Notes under the pieces: generated by a model | The model's input: only the letters and a program-made list of their open reading frames with translations | Told to the model about the DNA's origin: nothing | The model's database searches: none | From: Alteromonas antoniana | Lineage (GTDB): Bacteria; Pseudomonadota; Gammaproteobacteria; Enterobacterales; Alteromonadaceae | DNA length: 64,000 bases | Assembly (NCBI RefSeq): GCF_019249295.1 | Contig: NZ_JAESDH010000008.1 | Coordinates: 62,001 to 126,000 of the forward strand | Direction: 5' to 3' | Made by a program: the position numbers and the translations under genes | Part shown: piece after piece, positions 36,945 to 47,063 of the stretch | How the letters are laid out: the number at the start of each line of letters is the position of its first letter | How positions within the stretch are numbered: the stretch's first letter is position 1

Positions 36945-37807
36945 CGTTGACTTCCCGCGACTTTATGTGAAACCAGTTGTTCTATGAAAAATTCGAGATG
37001 GCCGCCAGGCTGATTCGGAATAGGCCAGGCGATCGCTTTCTTAGCCAGCTGAGAAATTGCCATTGCTGCCGGAGAACCAGGATAAGCGTCGACAATCGCG
37101 GTTTGCTTTCTTACCGCGCGACGAATATTTTCGTCAAATGGCACAGTAGCCACCAATTCCAGCGCGACATCAAGAAAACGCCCTGTCACTTTTGACAATT
37201 TGCTGAACAATTCCTGCCCTTCTCTGACATCTCTGACCATATTGGCTACGATCTTAAACCGGAACACGCCGTGCTCTCGATTTAGTATTTTTATCAGTGC
37301 ATAAGCATCTGTCAGTGAGGTGGGCTCATCACACACCACCACCATAATATCCTGAGACGCTTTGGAAAAGCTCAACACCATATCTGAGATACCAGCTGCG
37401 GTATCGACAATAAGCACATCTATCTGCGAGCGTAACTCACTGAACGCGCGGATAAGCCCAGCGTGTTCTGTCGGAGAAAGCTCGGTCATAGATTGCGTGC
37501 CAGAGGTGGCGGGGGCAATTTTGATACCGTGAGGGCCAGTGACCAGCACTTCATCCAGCGTACATTCGCCGGAGAGCACATGGGACAGATTCTTTTCAAC
37601 CCGAAGTCCCAGCATCACGTCAACGTTCGCCAGACCGAGGTCGGCGTCCAGCACCATGACACGCTTACCCTGCTTGGCCATTGAGATGGCAGTGTTCAGG
37701 GTAATGTTGGTTTTTCCTACACCGCCTTTACCTCCGGTAACGGCGATGACTTTGATTAATCGTGACTGATTCATCTTTCGTAAGCTACTCGCTTGATCTT
37801 CGATCAT
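36941..37807 (-). CDS. flhG: Flagellar number regulator FlhG (FleN/MinD-like ATPase)
   Basis: 288 residues of the MinD/ParA ATPase family with Walker A GGKGGVGKTNI and Walker A'/B motifs DADLGLANVDVML and VLIVDTAAGIS. The N-terminal DQASSLRK is the conserved DQAxxLR motif that stimulates the FlhF GTPase. Together FlhF and FlhG set the place and number of polar flagella, and FlhG also restrains FlrA. It overlaps the flhF stop as ATGA and overlaps fliA at its end, so the three are translationally linked. Confidence 0.95.
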   Translation of the reverse strand: MIEDQASSLRKMNQSRLIKVIAVTGGKGGVGKTNITLNTAISMAKQGKRVMVLDADLGLANVDVMLGLRVEKNLSHVLSGECTLDEVLVTGPHGIKIAPATSGTQSMTELSPTEHAGLIRAFSELRSQIDVLIVDTAAGISDMVLSFSKASQDIMVVVCDEPTSLTDAYALIKILNREHGVFRFKIVANMVRDVREGQELFSKLSKVTGRFLDVALELVATVPFDENIRRAVRKQTAIVDAYPGSPAAMAISQLAKKAIAWPIPNQPGGHLEFFIEQLVSHKVAGSQR

Positions 37808-39252
37808 ACTGCTCGTGCTGCATTTACTTCATTGTTGCCACTAGTATGATTCAATCCGTACTTTTTATAAAGCTTTGCTGCAGCAGATACCAGAGATTTC
37901 GCTTCAGCGACTTTAATATCTTCCGGAACCTGCTGCCCATCAGTAACATAGCTCACTGGCAGCTGGTATTCCACTGCCGCACTAATCACTTCACCTAAAC
38001 TGTAGCACTCATCCAGCTTAGTAAAAATGCAACCGTCCAGTTTCACCGGGGAATAGGCCTCAATGATACGCTGTAGCGCAGGATATTGGGTATTGGCCTG
38101 GGCAACTAAGTATTTGCGCACCGGTTGCATCTGTCCGTTATCAAACTGGCTTAGTTGCTTGATAAGCCGACTGTCACGTTGGCTGAAACCGGCAGTATCG
38201 ATCAGAATCAGGCGCTTGTGACGTAACTGGAACAGGCCATCCGCCAGTTCTTCACTACTCTGCGCTTTGCGAACGGTGCAGCCGATTATTTTGCCATATG
38301 TTGCAAGTTGCTCGAAGGCAGCAATACGGTACGTATCGATAGTAATCATAGCGACCTGATCGGCACCGTACTTTTGCGCATAGCGCGCTGCCAGTTTAGC
38401 CACCGTGGTAGTTTTACCTGTACCGGTTGGTCCGACCAGCGCCACTACGCCGGATTGCTTTAGAATGTCGTTACCGCTTACGTTGATACGGTTTGCCAGT
38501 AGGTTCAGAGAATATAGCCAGGCATCACGTTCGTTACTCTCTGCCGGCGTATAGTGAATCAGTTGCTGCGAGAGCGTCGAGCTGATCCCCATTTCCTGGA
38601 GACGTTGTGATAAATAGTGGTGAACCGGACGCTGGCGACGCTGTTTGTTTTCCATCAAATCAGCAACCTGAAACTGCAACACATTACGAAGTGATGCCAG
38701 TTCTTCTTTAATACTTTCCAGCTCGCTGTTTGAATTCGCCGTTGTGGGCTGCTCGACGGGCGCTGCATCATGCGTGACATCAGCAAACAGGTTAGCAAAA
38801 TCCGATGCATGGGTTTGCTGTGATGCATCATCTGCCTGTCGGGACGCGCTGTAGCCAGACTGACTGTCTGAAAACGCAGCTGACGATTGAGGCTGAGGTG
38901 CCGGACGTGGCTGTGGCTGCGCCTGTGATTGCGCGCCGCCTGCCAGTTTTTCTGCCCGCGCCTGTTGTTGTTTTTCCAGCAGAGCGCGCAGTGAATCAGG
39001 GCCATCATCGCCAATAATTTCACTCAGGCTGGGCGTGCCGTTGCTTTTCGCCTGCGGGACTTTAGCTGTTGGCGACGCTTGCTTCTTACCAAATGACAGC
39101 TTTGCATCGGGCTCTTTATCGTACGCAGCTACCAGTTCAATGCCGTCCGCCACTTTGCGGTTAGACATTATCACTGCATCGCTGCCCAGCTCGGCTTTCA
39201 CCTGGCTTAACGCCTCACGCATATCTTTGCCAAAAAAACGTCTGATTTTCAT
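37804..39252 (-). CDS. flhF: Flagellar placement GTPase FlhF
   Basis: 482 residues of the SRP-GTPase family. The basic N-terminus MKIRRFFGKDMREALSQVK is followed by a long Gln/Ala/Pro-rich disordered linker (about 85-165), an N-domain, and the G-domain from about 265 (ALVGPTGTGKTTTVAKLAAR, ITIDTYRIAAFEQL, ILIDTAGFSQRD, FTKLDECYSLGE). It marks the pole where the flagellum is built. It lies 29 bases after flhA and overlaps flhG by 4 bases. Confidence 0.96.
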   Translation of the reverse strand: MKIRRFFGKDMREALSQVKAELGSDAVIMSNRKVADGIELVAAYDKEPDAKLSFGKKQASPTAKVPQAKSNGTPSLSEIIGDDGPDSLRALLEKQQQARAEKLAGGAQSQAQPQPRPAPQPQSSAAFSDSQSGYSASRQADDASQQTHASDFANLFADVTHDAAPVEQPTTANSNSELESIKEELASLRNVLQFQVADLMENKQRRQRPVHHYLSQRLQEMGISSTLSQQLIHYTPAESNERDAWLYSLNLLANRINVSGNDILKQSGVVALVGPTGTGKTTTVAKLAARYAQKYGADQVAMITIDTYRIAAFEQLATYGKIIGCTVRKAQSSEELADGLFQLRHKRLILIDTAGFSQRDSRLIKQLSQFDNGQMQPVRKYLVAQANTQYPALQRIIEAYSPVKLDGCIFTKLDECYSLGEVISAAVEYQLPVSYVTDGQQVPEDIKVAEAKSLVSAAAKLYKKYGLNHTSGNNEVNAARAV

Positions 39253-39281
39253 TGCAACCTCGTTACTCGCCGGGTGTCAGA

Positions 39282-41381
39282 TTATTGACCCACAGAGCTG
39301 ACAATTTTTATCTGTTTGTCGTCCGGTACTTCCTGATAAGACAGAACATGTAATCCGGCGACAGAATATTTTAAGAAGCGTGACAACACAGGGCGTAACA
39401 TGCCGGATGTCAGCAATACCGCGGGCTCACCCGCTAACTCTTGCTGCTGACTGGCCTGCTGCAGCGACTGCTGTAGCTTGTCGGCCAGCCCCGGTTCGAT
39501 GCCTGCGCCATCTTCACCGCCTGCCTGAAGCGACTGGTGCAACATCTGTTCCAGTTCTGGTGCCAAAGTAATGACAGGGATCTCTTTACTGCCAGCTGTG
39601 ATTTCCTGAACAATAAGGCGTTTAAGCGAAATACGTACCGCTGACACCAGAACATCAGGATCCTGACTCTTCGGCCCATACTCACTTAAGGTTTGAACAA
39701 TGGTGCGCATATCGCGGATAGGAACCCCTTCAAACAGCAACGTTTGCAGTACTTTCACTACCGTACTTAATTGCAGGATGTCCGGTACCAGGCCTTCCAC
39801 CAGCTTCGGATTACTTTTCGCCAGCATATCCAGAAGCTGCTGCACTTCCTCGTGACCTAATAACTGATACGCATTATTGGTGAGCAACTGACTTAAGTGA
39901 GTAGCGACTACCGTGGCAGCGTCAACCACGGTATAACCCAGTGTTTGCGCGTGCTCACGTTTATTCGGTTTAATCCATACAGCATCAAGGCCAAATGCAG
40001 GATCTTTAGTAGCTGTGCCTTCCAGCTTTCCAAATACCTGCCCCGGGTTAATAGCCAGCTCTTCATCATGGCTGATTTGCGCATCGCCAATGTTTACACC
40101 CAGCATGGCGATGGTATATGCGTTTGGATCTAAATCGAGGTTATCGCGAATGTGAACCGGCGGGATAAGAAAACCCAGCTCCTGCGAAAGCTTTTTACGT
40201 ACCCCTTTAATGCGGGTTAACAGCTCTCCGCCCTGAGATTTATCCACCAGCGGGATCAGGCGATAGCCCACTTCCAGTCCAATGGTGTCGACTTGCTGCA
40301 CATCGTCCCAGCCAAGTTCTTTCACTTCCGGCGCCGCGCCTTCCTGCTTTTCCAGGCTGGTAGAAGGTGCCGGCGCTTCTGCCGCTTTTTTAGCTTGCAC
40401 ACCTTGCCAATACGCATAGCCTGCCGCTATTGCTGCAAAACTCAAAAACGCAAGATGTGGCATGCCCGGAATAATACCCATGACAAATAACACGCCGGCA
40501 GCAATATACAGCGCCTGTTGGTTGCCCAGCTGGGATTGAATCTCTTTCCCCATCTCCTGGTTTTCATTCTCACGCGTCACGATAATGGCGGTGGCAACCG
40601 AGAGTAGCAGCGACGGAATTTGCGCAACCAGGCCGTCACCGATTGTCAGTATTGTGTATACCTCAATAGCGTTGCCGAAACTGAGGTCGTGCTGAATCAT
40701 ACCGATGAACAGGCCGCCCACGATATTAATCAGCATAATGAACAGGCCCGCAACCGCGTCCCCTTTCACAAATTTCGACGCACCGTCCATCGAGCCGTAG
40801 AAATCCGCCTCAGCGGTTATTTCTTCGCGTCGCTGACGCGCCTGGTCCTGGTCGATATAGCCAGCATTCAGGTCGGCATCAATCGCCATTTGCTTACCTG
40901 GCATAGCATCAAGGGTAAAGCGAGCACCCACTTCTGAAATACGGCCGGCACCTGCGGTAACCACTTTGAAGTTAATAATCAAGAGGATGGCAAAGACCAC
41001 GACACCAACAGCATAGTTGCCACCGATAACGACTTCACCAAAGGCTTCGATGACCTTACCGGCAGCATCGCCTCCCTCGTGCCCGTACAGCAATACGACC
41101 CGCGTAGAGGCGACATTCAGCGCCAGCCGGAGAACGGTCGCGATAAGCAACACCAGAGGAAAGATACCGAAATCAACAGGACGCTGAGTAAACACCGCCA
41201 CCAGAATGATGACCAGTGATAATGCAATATTGAAACTAAAGAGCACATCCAGAAGAAAGGGCGGCATTGGCAGGATAACCATGCCCATGATGGCAAGCAA
41301 AACAATCGGCGCACCGAGCCCACTTGTCACGTTTTGCAACCGGCTTTTATCGAATCGCTGCAGGTAACCTGATAACACCAT
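39282..41381 (-). CDS. flhA: Flagellar type III export gate protein FlhA
   Basis: 699 residues. About eight transmembrane helices to residue 325, with the conserved FHIPEP-type loop (QMAIDADLNAGYIDQDQARQRR at about 150-172), then a cytoplasmic docking domain that receives export chaperone-substrate complexes. It forms the nonameric gate with FlhB/FliPQR. A near-consensus sigma-54 site 57 bases upstream marks the start of the flhA-flhF-flhG-fliA-che transcript, separate from the fliK-flhB group. Confidence 0.97.
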   Translation of the reverse strand: MVLSGYLQRFDKSRLQNVTSGLGAPIVLLAIMGMVILPMPPFLLDVLFSFNIALSLVIILVAVFTQRPVDFGIFPLVLLIATVLRLALNVASTRVVLLYGHEGGDAAGKVIEAFGEVVIGGNYAVGVVVFAILLIINFKVVTAGAGRISEVGARFTLDAMPGKQMAIDADLNAGYIDQDQARQRREEITAEADFYGSMDGASKFVKGDAVAGLFIMLINIVGGLFIGMIQHDLSFGNAIEVYTILTIGDGLVAQIPSLLLSVATAIIVTRENENQEMGKEIQSQLGNQQALYIAAGVLFVMGIIPGMPHLAFLSFAAIAAGYAYWQGVQAKKAAEAPAPSTSLEKQEGAAPEVKELGWDDVQQVDTIGLEVGYRLIPLVDKSQGGELLTRIKGVRKKLSQELGFLIPPVHIRDNLDLDPNAYTIAMLGVNIGDAQISHDEELAINPGQVFGKLEGTATKDPAFGLDAVWIKPNKREHAQTLGYTVVDAATVVATHLSQLLTNNAYQLLGHEEVQQLLDMLAKSNPKLVEGLVPDILQLSTVVKVLQTLLFEGVPIRDMRTIVQTLSEYGPKSQDPDVLVSAVRISLKRLIVQEITAGSKEIPVITLAPELEQMLHQSLQAGGEDGAGIEPGLADKLQQSLQQASQQQELAGEPAVLLTSGMLRPVLSRFLKYSVAGLHVLSYQEVPDDKQIKIVSSVGQ

Positions 41382-41437
41382 CGCGTTTTATCTCACTATC
41401 AGAATTTTGACACTTACTGCCTGTCTGAACGAGATAG

Positions 41438-41453
41438 TACAACTACCGTGCCA
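41438..41453 (-). promoter_or_regulatory. Sigma-54 promoter before flhA
   Basis: On the minus strand TGGCACGGTAGTTGTA matches TGGCACG-N4-TTGCW except that the -12 GC reads GT. GG-to-GC spacing is correct. It sits in the only sizeable gap (156 bases) between flhB and flhA. Confidence 0.65.
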
Positions 41454-41537
41454 GCTTGATTTTGATTACCAAGGAAATTTATTTAGGCCTAACTATCAAC
41501 ACGTTACAAGCTCTCCCCTCTGAGCTGGGTGCGACAG

Positions 41538-42662
41538 CTAGCGTCTGTATTCCGGCGGTATGGGAAGGTCACGTTTCAATGGGCGCGGACGCTTGCCTTT
41601 ACCCGAACGGTAAGCTTTAAGCTGATAAACGTACGCGAGGATCTGTGCGACAGCCATAAACAGTTTTTGAGGCACTTCCTCATCAACTTCAGTGGAGTAA
41701 TAGATTGCCCTTGCCAGCATTGGGGAAGGAATAAGCGGTACATCATTGGCGGTAGCAATTTTTCTGATATGCATCGCAAGTTCATCCACGCCTTTCGCCA
41801 CCACAACAGGGGCGCGACTGCCATTATCATCGTACTTAATAGCGACCGAGAAATGGGTAGGGTTTGTGACAACAACGTCAGCATGTGGGACTTCCTGCAT
41901 CATTCGCTTGGCAGCAGCCTGATACTGGAGGCGACGGATACGTCCTTTAACCTGGGGGTCCCCTTCAGCATTTTTACGCTCGTCCTTGACCTCCTGCTTG
42001 GTCATTTTCATTTCTTCTTTGTGTTTATGGATCTGGTATGGCACGTCAATAGCCACAATGGGCAACATACCCAGAACTAATATGAAGAACGCCCACTCCA
42101 GCATATCCAGCGCGTGGAATATATTCCCTGGATACAATTCCATGTCCAGATGCAGCGCTTCATCACGAAAGATAAATAAGGCGATAAGGGCCATTGCCGC
42201 AATCACAAAGAATTTGGCGATAGACTTGATTAGTTCTACCAGTCCGTTCATACCGAACATGCGCTTAAAGCCAGATAATGGATTCATTTTACTGGCTTTC
42301 GGTTTAGCTGACTCCCAGGTGAAGTTGTACCCGCCAAGGGCGACAGAACCGTAAATCCCGGCAATCATAGCGACCGTCATATAACTTAATACCGGAAAGC
42401 TGATATTCGAAATGGCTTCCCCCCACGCAGAAAACATGTGGGTCACGTCATAGGTTTCATCCCGGGAAAGAATAAACGAGCGACGGGTAACCATATACAC
42501 GGCTTTGGCAATGTAGCCGCCGACCACCAGAAACATCAGCGCACTGACAATAAGAACCAGTGCGGTAGATAACTCACGGGATCGCGCCAGCTGCCCTTTT
42601 TTTCGGGCATCATCGAGTTTTTTACTCGTGGGGTCTTCTGTTTTTTCGTGAGCGTCAGCCAT
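41538..42662 (-). CDS. flhB: Flagellar export specificity switch protein FlhB
   Basis: 374 residues: four transmembrane helices in the N-terminal half and a cytoplasmic domain that cuts itself within Asn267-Pro-Thr-His270 (VVTNPTHFSVAIKY). Cleavage with FliK measures hook length and switches export to filament proteins. The N-terminal ADAHEKTEDPTSKKLDDARKKG is typical. It lies 12 bases after fliR and ends the fliK-to-flhB run; a promoter for flhA follows. Confidence 0.97.
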   Translation of the reverse strand: MADAHEKTEDPTSKKLDDARKKGQLARSRELSTALVLIVSALMFLVVGGYIAKAVYMVTRRSFILSRDETYDVTHMFSAWGEAISNISFPVLSYMTVAMIAGIYGSVALGGYNFTWESAKPKASKMNPLSGFKRMFGMNGLVELIKSIAKFFVIAAMALIALFIFRDEALHLDMELYPGNIFHALDMLEWAFFILVLGMLPIVAIDVPYQIHKHKEEMKMTKQEVKDERKNAEGDPQVKGRIRRLQYQAAAKRMMQEVPHADVVVTNPTHFSVAIKYDDNGSRAPVVVAKGVDELAMHIRKIATANDVPLIPSPMLARAIYYSTEVDEEVPQKLFMAVAQILAYVYQLKAYRSGKGKRPRPLKRDLPIPPEYRR

Positions 42663-42674
42663 CTATCACTCTCC

Positions 42675-43457
42675 TTACGACGGGCAAATGCGAAGCAATT
42701 CGCACATAAACTGCTGAGCCCGTGCCCACTGTTGTTCAAAGTGGCTGGTAAAGTTATCCATGGTTATCCAGATAATAATTAACCCCATGACCTGAGCAAT
42801 GGGAAAACCAATACTAAAGATGTTCAGCTGTGGTGAAGCTTTGGTCATAACCCCGAAAGCCAGATTCACAATCAGCAGCGACACAATGGGTGCTAATGAT
42901 AATGTCAGCGCTGAAACAAACATCCATCCGCCCCAGTGAGCAATTGATCGCAATTGGTCACCACTAAACCATTCTGCGCCAATGGGAAAGGCTTCAAAGC
43001 TCATCACAATCATCTGGATCATCGACAGGTGCCCGTCCATCGCCCAGAAGATAAGCGTAGCCAGAATCAGATAAAACTGCCCCACCGCCGGTACGTTAAT
43101 GCCGTTTACCGGGTCAACGATGGAGGCAAAACCCAGACCGGTCTGCATGGCGACTACCTGACCTGCCAGTACAAAGGTGTTTAGCACCATCATCGATACA
43201 AAACCGATGGCGATACCAATTAAAAGCTGCTGAATGCCCAACACAAACGTTCCCAGGTTTACCATGTCGGTGACTGGCGATGGCGGCACCACGGGCATAA
43301 TCACCAACGTAAGCATAATCGCCAGTAACGCGCGAACCGGAGGAGGAATGGATTTCGCACTTAACCCAATCATGGCGGCAAACAGCCCACTGATGCGCAT
43401 GAAGGGCAACAGCATATCTGCCAGAAACTGGTTTATCGTGCTTAATTCATATTCCAT
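42675..43457 (-). CDS. fliR: Flagellar export gate protein FliR
   Basis: 260 residues of mostly hydrophobic sequence (about six membrane segments) typical of FliR, with the conserved LPFMRISGLFAAMIG and TGLGFASIVDPVNGINVP region. It builds the FliPQR export pore in the inner membrane at the base of the flagellum. It starts 2 bases after fliQ. Confidence 0.95.
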   Translation of the reverse strand: MEYELSTINQFLADMLLPFMRISGLFAAMIGLSAKSIPPPVRALLAIMLTLVIMPVVPPSPVTDMVNLGTFVLGIQQLLIGIAIGFVSMMVLNTFVLAGQVVAMQTGLGFASIVDPVNGINVPAVGQFYLILATLIFWAMDGHLSMIQMIVMSFEAFPIGAEWFSGDQLRSIAHWGGWMFVSALTLSLAPIVSLLIVNLAFGVMTKASPQLNIFSIGFPIAQVMGLIIIWITMDNFTSHFEQQWARAQQFMCELLRICPS

Positions 43458-43459
43458 GA

Positions 43460-43729
43460 TTAGCCAACAACCTGAGGGATTAACTCAACCATGTGATAGA
43501 AGTAATCCATGAGTTGCTGAACCAGCCAGTTGCCACCCCAACTTAAAGCCAGAAGCGTGACCACCAGACGAGGCAGGAAGCTCATGGTTTGCTCGTTAAT
43601 GGACGTCGCGGCCTGAAATACCGCAACAATCAGGCCCACTATCAAACTGGGAACAATCACTGCGGAAACCAGTAAGATAACCATAAACATGGCTTCACGC
43701 AGAATTTCAACAAAGACCTCGGGTGACAT
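43460..43729 (-). CDS. fliQ: Flagellar export gate protein FliQ
   Basis: 89 residues with two transmembrane helices (about 15-40 and 52-75) around the conserved turn FQAATSINEQTMSFLPR. A standard-length FliQ, part of the FliPQR pore. It lies 9 bases after fliP. Confidence 0.95.
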   Translation of the reverse strand: MSPEVFVEILREAMFMVILLVSAVIVPSLIVGLIVAVFQAATSINEQTMSFLPRLVVTLLALSWGGNWLVQQLMDYFYHMVELIPQVVG

Positions 43730-43738
43730 ACCGCTCTC

Positions 43739-44506
43739 CTAGACGCCCATGCCGAAACTGGTAGCCAGCGTGCCGAAAATCAGGTTCCAGCCATCCACCA
43801 GCACAAACAACATCAGTTTAAATGGCAGCGATACAATCATTGGAGATAACATCATCATACCCATGGCCATTAGGATTGAGGCCACAACCAGATCAATAAT
43901 CAGAAACGGAATGAACAACATAAAACCAATTTGAAAAGCGGTTTTCAGCTCACTGGTCACAAATGACGGGATCAGAATCGTCAGCGGAACGTCAGCGGGA
44001 TCCTGGTATTTATCCTCTTCACCGGCAATACGAACAAAGGTTTCAAGATCCGTCACGCGAGTCTGCGATAGCATAAATGCACGCATCGGCCCCTTGGCCT
44101 CTTCTAATGCATCTTTTGACGACATTTCCTCAGCCAGATAAGGCTGCAGCGCCCTTTCATTTATTTCATCAAACACCGGTTTCATAATAAACATGGATAA
44201 AAACAGGCTGATGCCGATGAGAATCTGGTTTGACGGTGATTGCTGCAGACCGATAGCCTGACGAAGAATTGACAGTACAACGATGATGCGGGTAAATGAC
44301 GTCATCATCATGATAAAAGCCGGAATAAGGCTAAGCGCTGTCATAATAAACAGTGCTTGTAAGGACATGGTATAGTCCTGAGTACCGTCTGGGTTGGTTG
44401 TTACCGTCACCGCCGAAATTCCCTGTTGCGCCAAAGCAGGTTCACTACTTAGCGCGAACAGCGCCAGCACAACACCCAGTAAACGAAGAAAGCGACTACT
44501 TGTCAT
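43739..44506 (-). CDS. fliP: Flagellar export gate protein FliP
   Basis: 255 residues. A cleavable signal peptide (cleavage after ALA near residue 26, as is usual for FliP) is followed by membrane helices with [21 protein letters not shown] and the C-terminal [17 protein letters not shown]. Five copies form the core of the export pore with FliQ and FliR. It overlaps the end of fliO by 11 bases. Confidence 0.96.
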   Translation of the reverse strand: MTSSRFLRLLGVVLALFALSSEPALAQQGISAVTVTTNPDGTQDYTMSLQALFIMTALSLIPAFIMMMTSFTRIIVVLSILRQAIGLQQSPSNQILIGISLFLSMFIMKPVFDEINERALQPYLAEEMSSKDALEEAKGPMRAFMLSQTRVTDLETFVRIAGEEDKYQDPADVPLTILIPSFVTSELKTAFQIGFMLFIPFLIIDLVVASILMAMGMMMLSPMIVSLPFKLMLFVLVDGWNLIFGTLATSFGMGV

Positions 44507-44981
44507 GTGCTGTCTCCTTGATGCTGGGGTTAAGCTTTCCTGCCATAGCGGCTACCAGTTTTTGCTTAAACTGATCGCCTTGTCCGCTCATCGCAGGTTT
44601 TGCAACATCCAGGTTTTTCTCAAGCTTGCCTAAGTGATTAATGTTATTTGCGGTTACCCCAATCAGGTGCTGCTCGTCGCCAACCTGGATAACCATCACC
44701 TTTTCCTTGGCGCCTGCCATCATGCTGGATACCACTTTCATTTGCCCATTCCCGGCATGAGTGACATTAAATCGACGCATGATGTACGCGAGCGCAAAAA
44801 TAATCCCGACCACCAATAAAAGTGATAGGAAAATTGACACTACAGAGGTGGGGTTGGTGATAGATTGCGTGCTTTGTGCGCTGGCTAAAGGGGAGAAAGC
44901 AAGAGGCAACAATGCGCAACCTCCTGCTTTTAAAAGAGTTTTACCTAAGCTTTTTAATTCTTTCGATTTGACTAATAACAT
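44496..44981 (-). CDS. fliO: Flagellar biosynthesis protein FliO
   Basis: 161 residues. An N-terminal signal-like segment (basic [14 protein letters not shown], then a hydrophobic stretch to SASAQ-like LASAQ), one clear transmembrane helix (about 50-68, [19 protein letters not shown]), and a cytoplasmic tail ([27 protein letters not shown]) typical of FliO, which helps assemble FliP. It overlaps fliN by 41 bases. The chosen ATG lacks a good ribosome site. A TTG further in has GGAGG 7 bases before it but would remove the basic part of the signal, so I keep the ATG. Confidence 0.88.
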   Translation of the reverse strand: MLLVKSKELKSLGKTLLKAGGCALLPLAFSPLASAQSTQSITNPTSVVSIFLSLLLVVGIIFALAYIMRRFNVTHAGNGQMKVVSSMMAGAKEKVMVIQVGDEQHLIGVTANNINHLGKLEKNLDVAKPAMSGQGDQFKQKLVAAMAGKLNPSIKETAHDK

Positions 44982-45357
44982 CCGTTAACCGAATCCCGAA
45001 CTTGTCGTTGACCACTACTACTTCTCCATGAGCAATCAACGTGCCATTAACCAAAACATCTAATGGCTCACCCGCGACCCGGTCCAGTTCTACAACCGAA
45101 CCCTGGTTTAACTGTAATAAATTTCGAATGCTAATCTGGCTGCGCCCCACTTCCATCGAAATAGTCACCGGAATATCTAAGATCGTATCCAGCTTTTTCT
45201 TTTCTTCGTTGCTAATGGGCGCATCGTCGGTGAGTTCGTCAAGTTCGGCTATTTTTACATCTTCGCCATCTTCACCTGCATTCTCACCATCTTCTTCAGA
45301 TTCGGCCTGCTCTGCCATGGCAGCAGCCCAATCGTCCATACCATCTTCTTCACTCAT
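44941..45357 (-). CDS. fliN: Flagellar motor switch protein FliN
   Basis: 138 residues. An acidic N-terminal tail (WAAAMAEQAESEEDGENAGED) with the FliN-type DDWAAAMAEQ start, and the C-terminal SpoA domain (LDTILDIPVTISMEVGRSQISIRNLLQLNQGSVVELD is the region's extent, residues about 55-95). It forms the C-ring with FliM and FliG. The acidic N-tail contacts CheY-P in other species. It lies 26 bases after fliM. Confidence 0.96.
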   Translation of the reverse strand: MSEEDGMDDWAAAMAEQAESEEDGENAGEDGEDVKIAELDELTDDAPISNEEKKKLDTILDIPVTISMEVGRSQISIRNLLQLNQGSVVELDRVAGEPLDVLVNGTLIAHGEVVVVNDKFGIRLTDVISQIERIKKLR

Positions 45358-45383
45358 AGGAATGCCTCATTTTCCAAACAACC

Positions 45384-46442
45384 TTACAGGTCTTCTTCGA
45401 GTACTTGCAGTTCCGCATCGTTATCGATGATTCGGCCACCACGTGTTAATAACTGTAGCTCAGATTTCACCGACGTTGGACGTGGGATCTTCTCTGTTAT
45501 CTTCAGCGCCAGATTATCTCTGGAACGTCCCAGCTTGGCGCGAAAGGTGGGTAAGTCTTCAATCAGCACGGTGATGTATTCCGGCATATCGATAGGAATA
45601 ATGTCACCCGGCCTAAATTCCATCACATCTTTCAGCGGTACATCTACATCCAGCATGTGCGTAGTTAAGGCTACCTTAACATCCATGATTTCGTCGCGAA
45701 GGGCTTTACTCCAGCGCAGGTCTGTATCTTCTTTATCGCTCTGTACACCGGCATCAAGCAGTTCACGAATCGGCTCGAGCATGGAATACGGAAGCGAAAC
45801 GTGAAAATCACCACCGCCACCATCTAACTCAATATGAAACGAGCTGATAACGACAACCTCAGTGGGGCTGACGATATTTGCCATGGCCGGATTCACCTCT
45901 GAGTCGAGATATTCAAACGACACATCCATTACCGGTGCCCAGGCTTCTTTGTAATCTTCAAAGATGATTTTCAAAAGCATCTGGATGATACGACGCTCGG
46001 TTGGCGTAAATTCGCGGCCTTCAATTTTGGCGTGATAGCGCCCATCACCACCAAAGAAGTTATCCACCAGAATAAACACCAGTCTGGCTTCCATCGTAAT
46101 AAGGCCGGTACCTTTTAACGGACGAAAACGCACCATATTCAGGCTGGTAGGTACAAACAGGGTATGTATGTACTCACCAAACTTAATCATCTGAATGCCG
46201 TTTATCGACACTTCCGCCGAGCGACGCATCATGTTGAACAGGCTTACCCGCATGTGTCGGGCAAAACGCTCGTTCACGATTTCCAGCGTCGGCATACGCC
46301 CACGCACTATCCGGTCCTGTGAAGAGAAATCATACTCCAACGCAGAAGCGTCGGAGGGCGAATCGCCAGCCTCTTCTTCTTCTACATCATCGACACCGTG
46401 AAGTAGCGCATCGATTTCGTCTTGGGATAATAAATCACTCAC
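45384..46442 (-). CDS. fliM: Flagellar motor switch protein FliM
   Basis: 352 residues. The N-terminal LSQDEIDALLHG (residues 5-16) is the CheY-P binding peptide. It is followed by an acidic linker, the CheC-like middle domain (about 45-240, including VRFRPLKGTGLITMEARLVF) and the C-terminal SpoA domain. It receives CheY-P and transmits switching to FliG. The N-terminal peptide closely resembles the repeated motif in the CheA linker of this window. It lies 12 bases after fliL. Confidence 0.97.
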   Translation of the reverse strand: MSDLLSQDEIDALLHGVDDVEEEEAGDSPSDASALEYDFSSQDRIVRGRMPTLEIVNERFARHMRVSLFNMMRRSAEVSINGIQMIKFGEYIHTLFVPTSLNMVRFRPLKGTGLITMEARLVFILVDNFFGGDGRYHAKIEGREFTPTERRIIQMLLKIIFEDYKEAWAPVMDVSFEYLDSEVNPAMANIVSPTEVVVISSFHIELDGGGGDFHVSLPYSMLEPIRELLDAGVQSDKEDTDLRWSKALRDEIMDVKVALTTHMLDVDVPLKDVMEFRPGDIIPIDMPEYITVLIEDLPTFRAKLGRSRDNLALKITEKIPRPTSVKSELQLLTRGGRIIDNDAELQVLEEDL

Positions 46443-46454
46443 AGTTTTTTCCTG

Positions 46455-46979
46455 TTATTGCATGACAAAGCCGGTGAAAAGCACACGCTCAACCACATCT
46501 TTGCCGGTAATCTCATTCATCGCGCGCTGAACCTCTTCTACCGCCCGGTCTCTCAGCTCAATTTTCCCGGCTTCCGTCACCAGGTCATCAGCGTTTGCGG
46601 TACTGAAAATTTGCAGCAGGGTGCCTTCTATTAACGGAATATGCGACTTTGCTGTTTCTTCGTTATCGGAACCGCGCACTAATAACTGAACTTTTATCTG
46701 CACTAAACGGTCCCGGCCACTGCCCGGCACATTGAAAACAAACGGGCGAGGCATCGCAACATACAATGCGGTTCCCACCTGCGCATTTGACACTGGCGCC
46801 TGTTGTGCAGCAGACCCTTCTGCGGCAGCAAGCTGCTCTGCAGCAGGGGTATCATCACCGGAAAACAAAAAGAAGTAGGCGGCGCCGCCACCGACAACAA
46901 CTACCACTGCAATAATGATGAGCATCATCATTTTGCTTTTCTTTCCGCCTTCTTCGATTTGTAACTCTTCTTCAGCCAT
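46455..46979 (-). CDS. fliL: Flagellar basal body-associated protein FliL
   Basis: 174 residues: a charged cytoplasmic N-terminus, one transmembrane helix (about 18-40), an Ala/Gln-rich spacer and a periplasmic stomatin-like domain (YVAMPRPFVFNVPGSGRDRLVQIKV). It supports the stator units and torque. The C-terminal VLFTGFVMQ is typical. It lies after fliK with an 84-base gap and opens the tight fliL-M-N-O-P-Q-R-flhB series. Confidence 0.95.
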   Translation of the reverse strand: MAEEELQIEEGGKKSKMMMLIIIAVVVVVGGGAAYFFLFSGDDTPAAEQLAAAEGSAAQQAPVSNAQVGTALYVAMPRPFVFNVPGSGRDRLVQIKVQLLVRGSDNEETAKSHIPLIEGTLLQIFSTANADDLVTEAGKIELRDRAVEEVQRAMNEITGKDVVERVLFTGFVMQ

Positions 46980-47063
46980 AGCTAATCCCTAAAAATGCAT
47001 TGGGCGTATTATCGGACTTCAGCTGCAAATGGCAATGCTGCTAAAGTCAAAGTCGATAAGTTT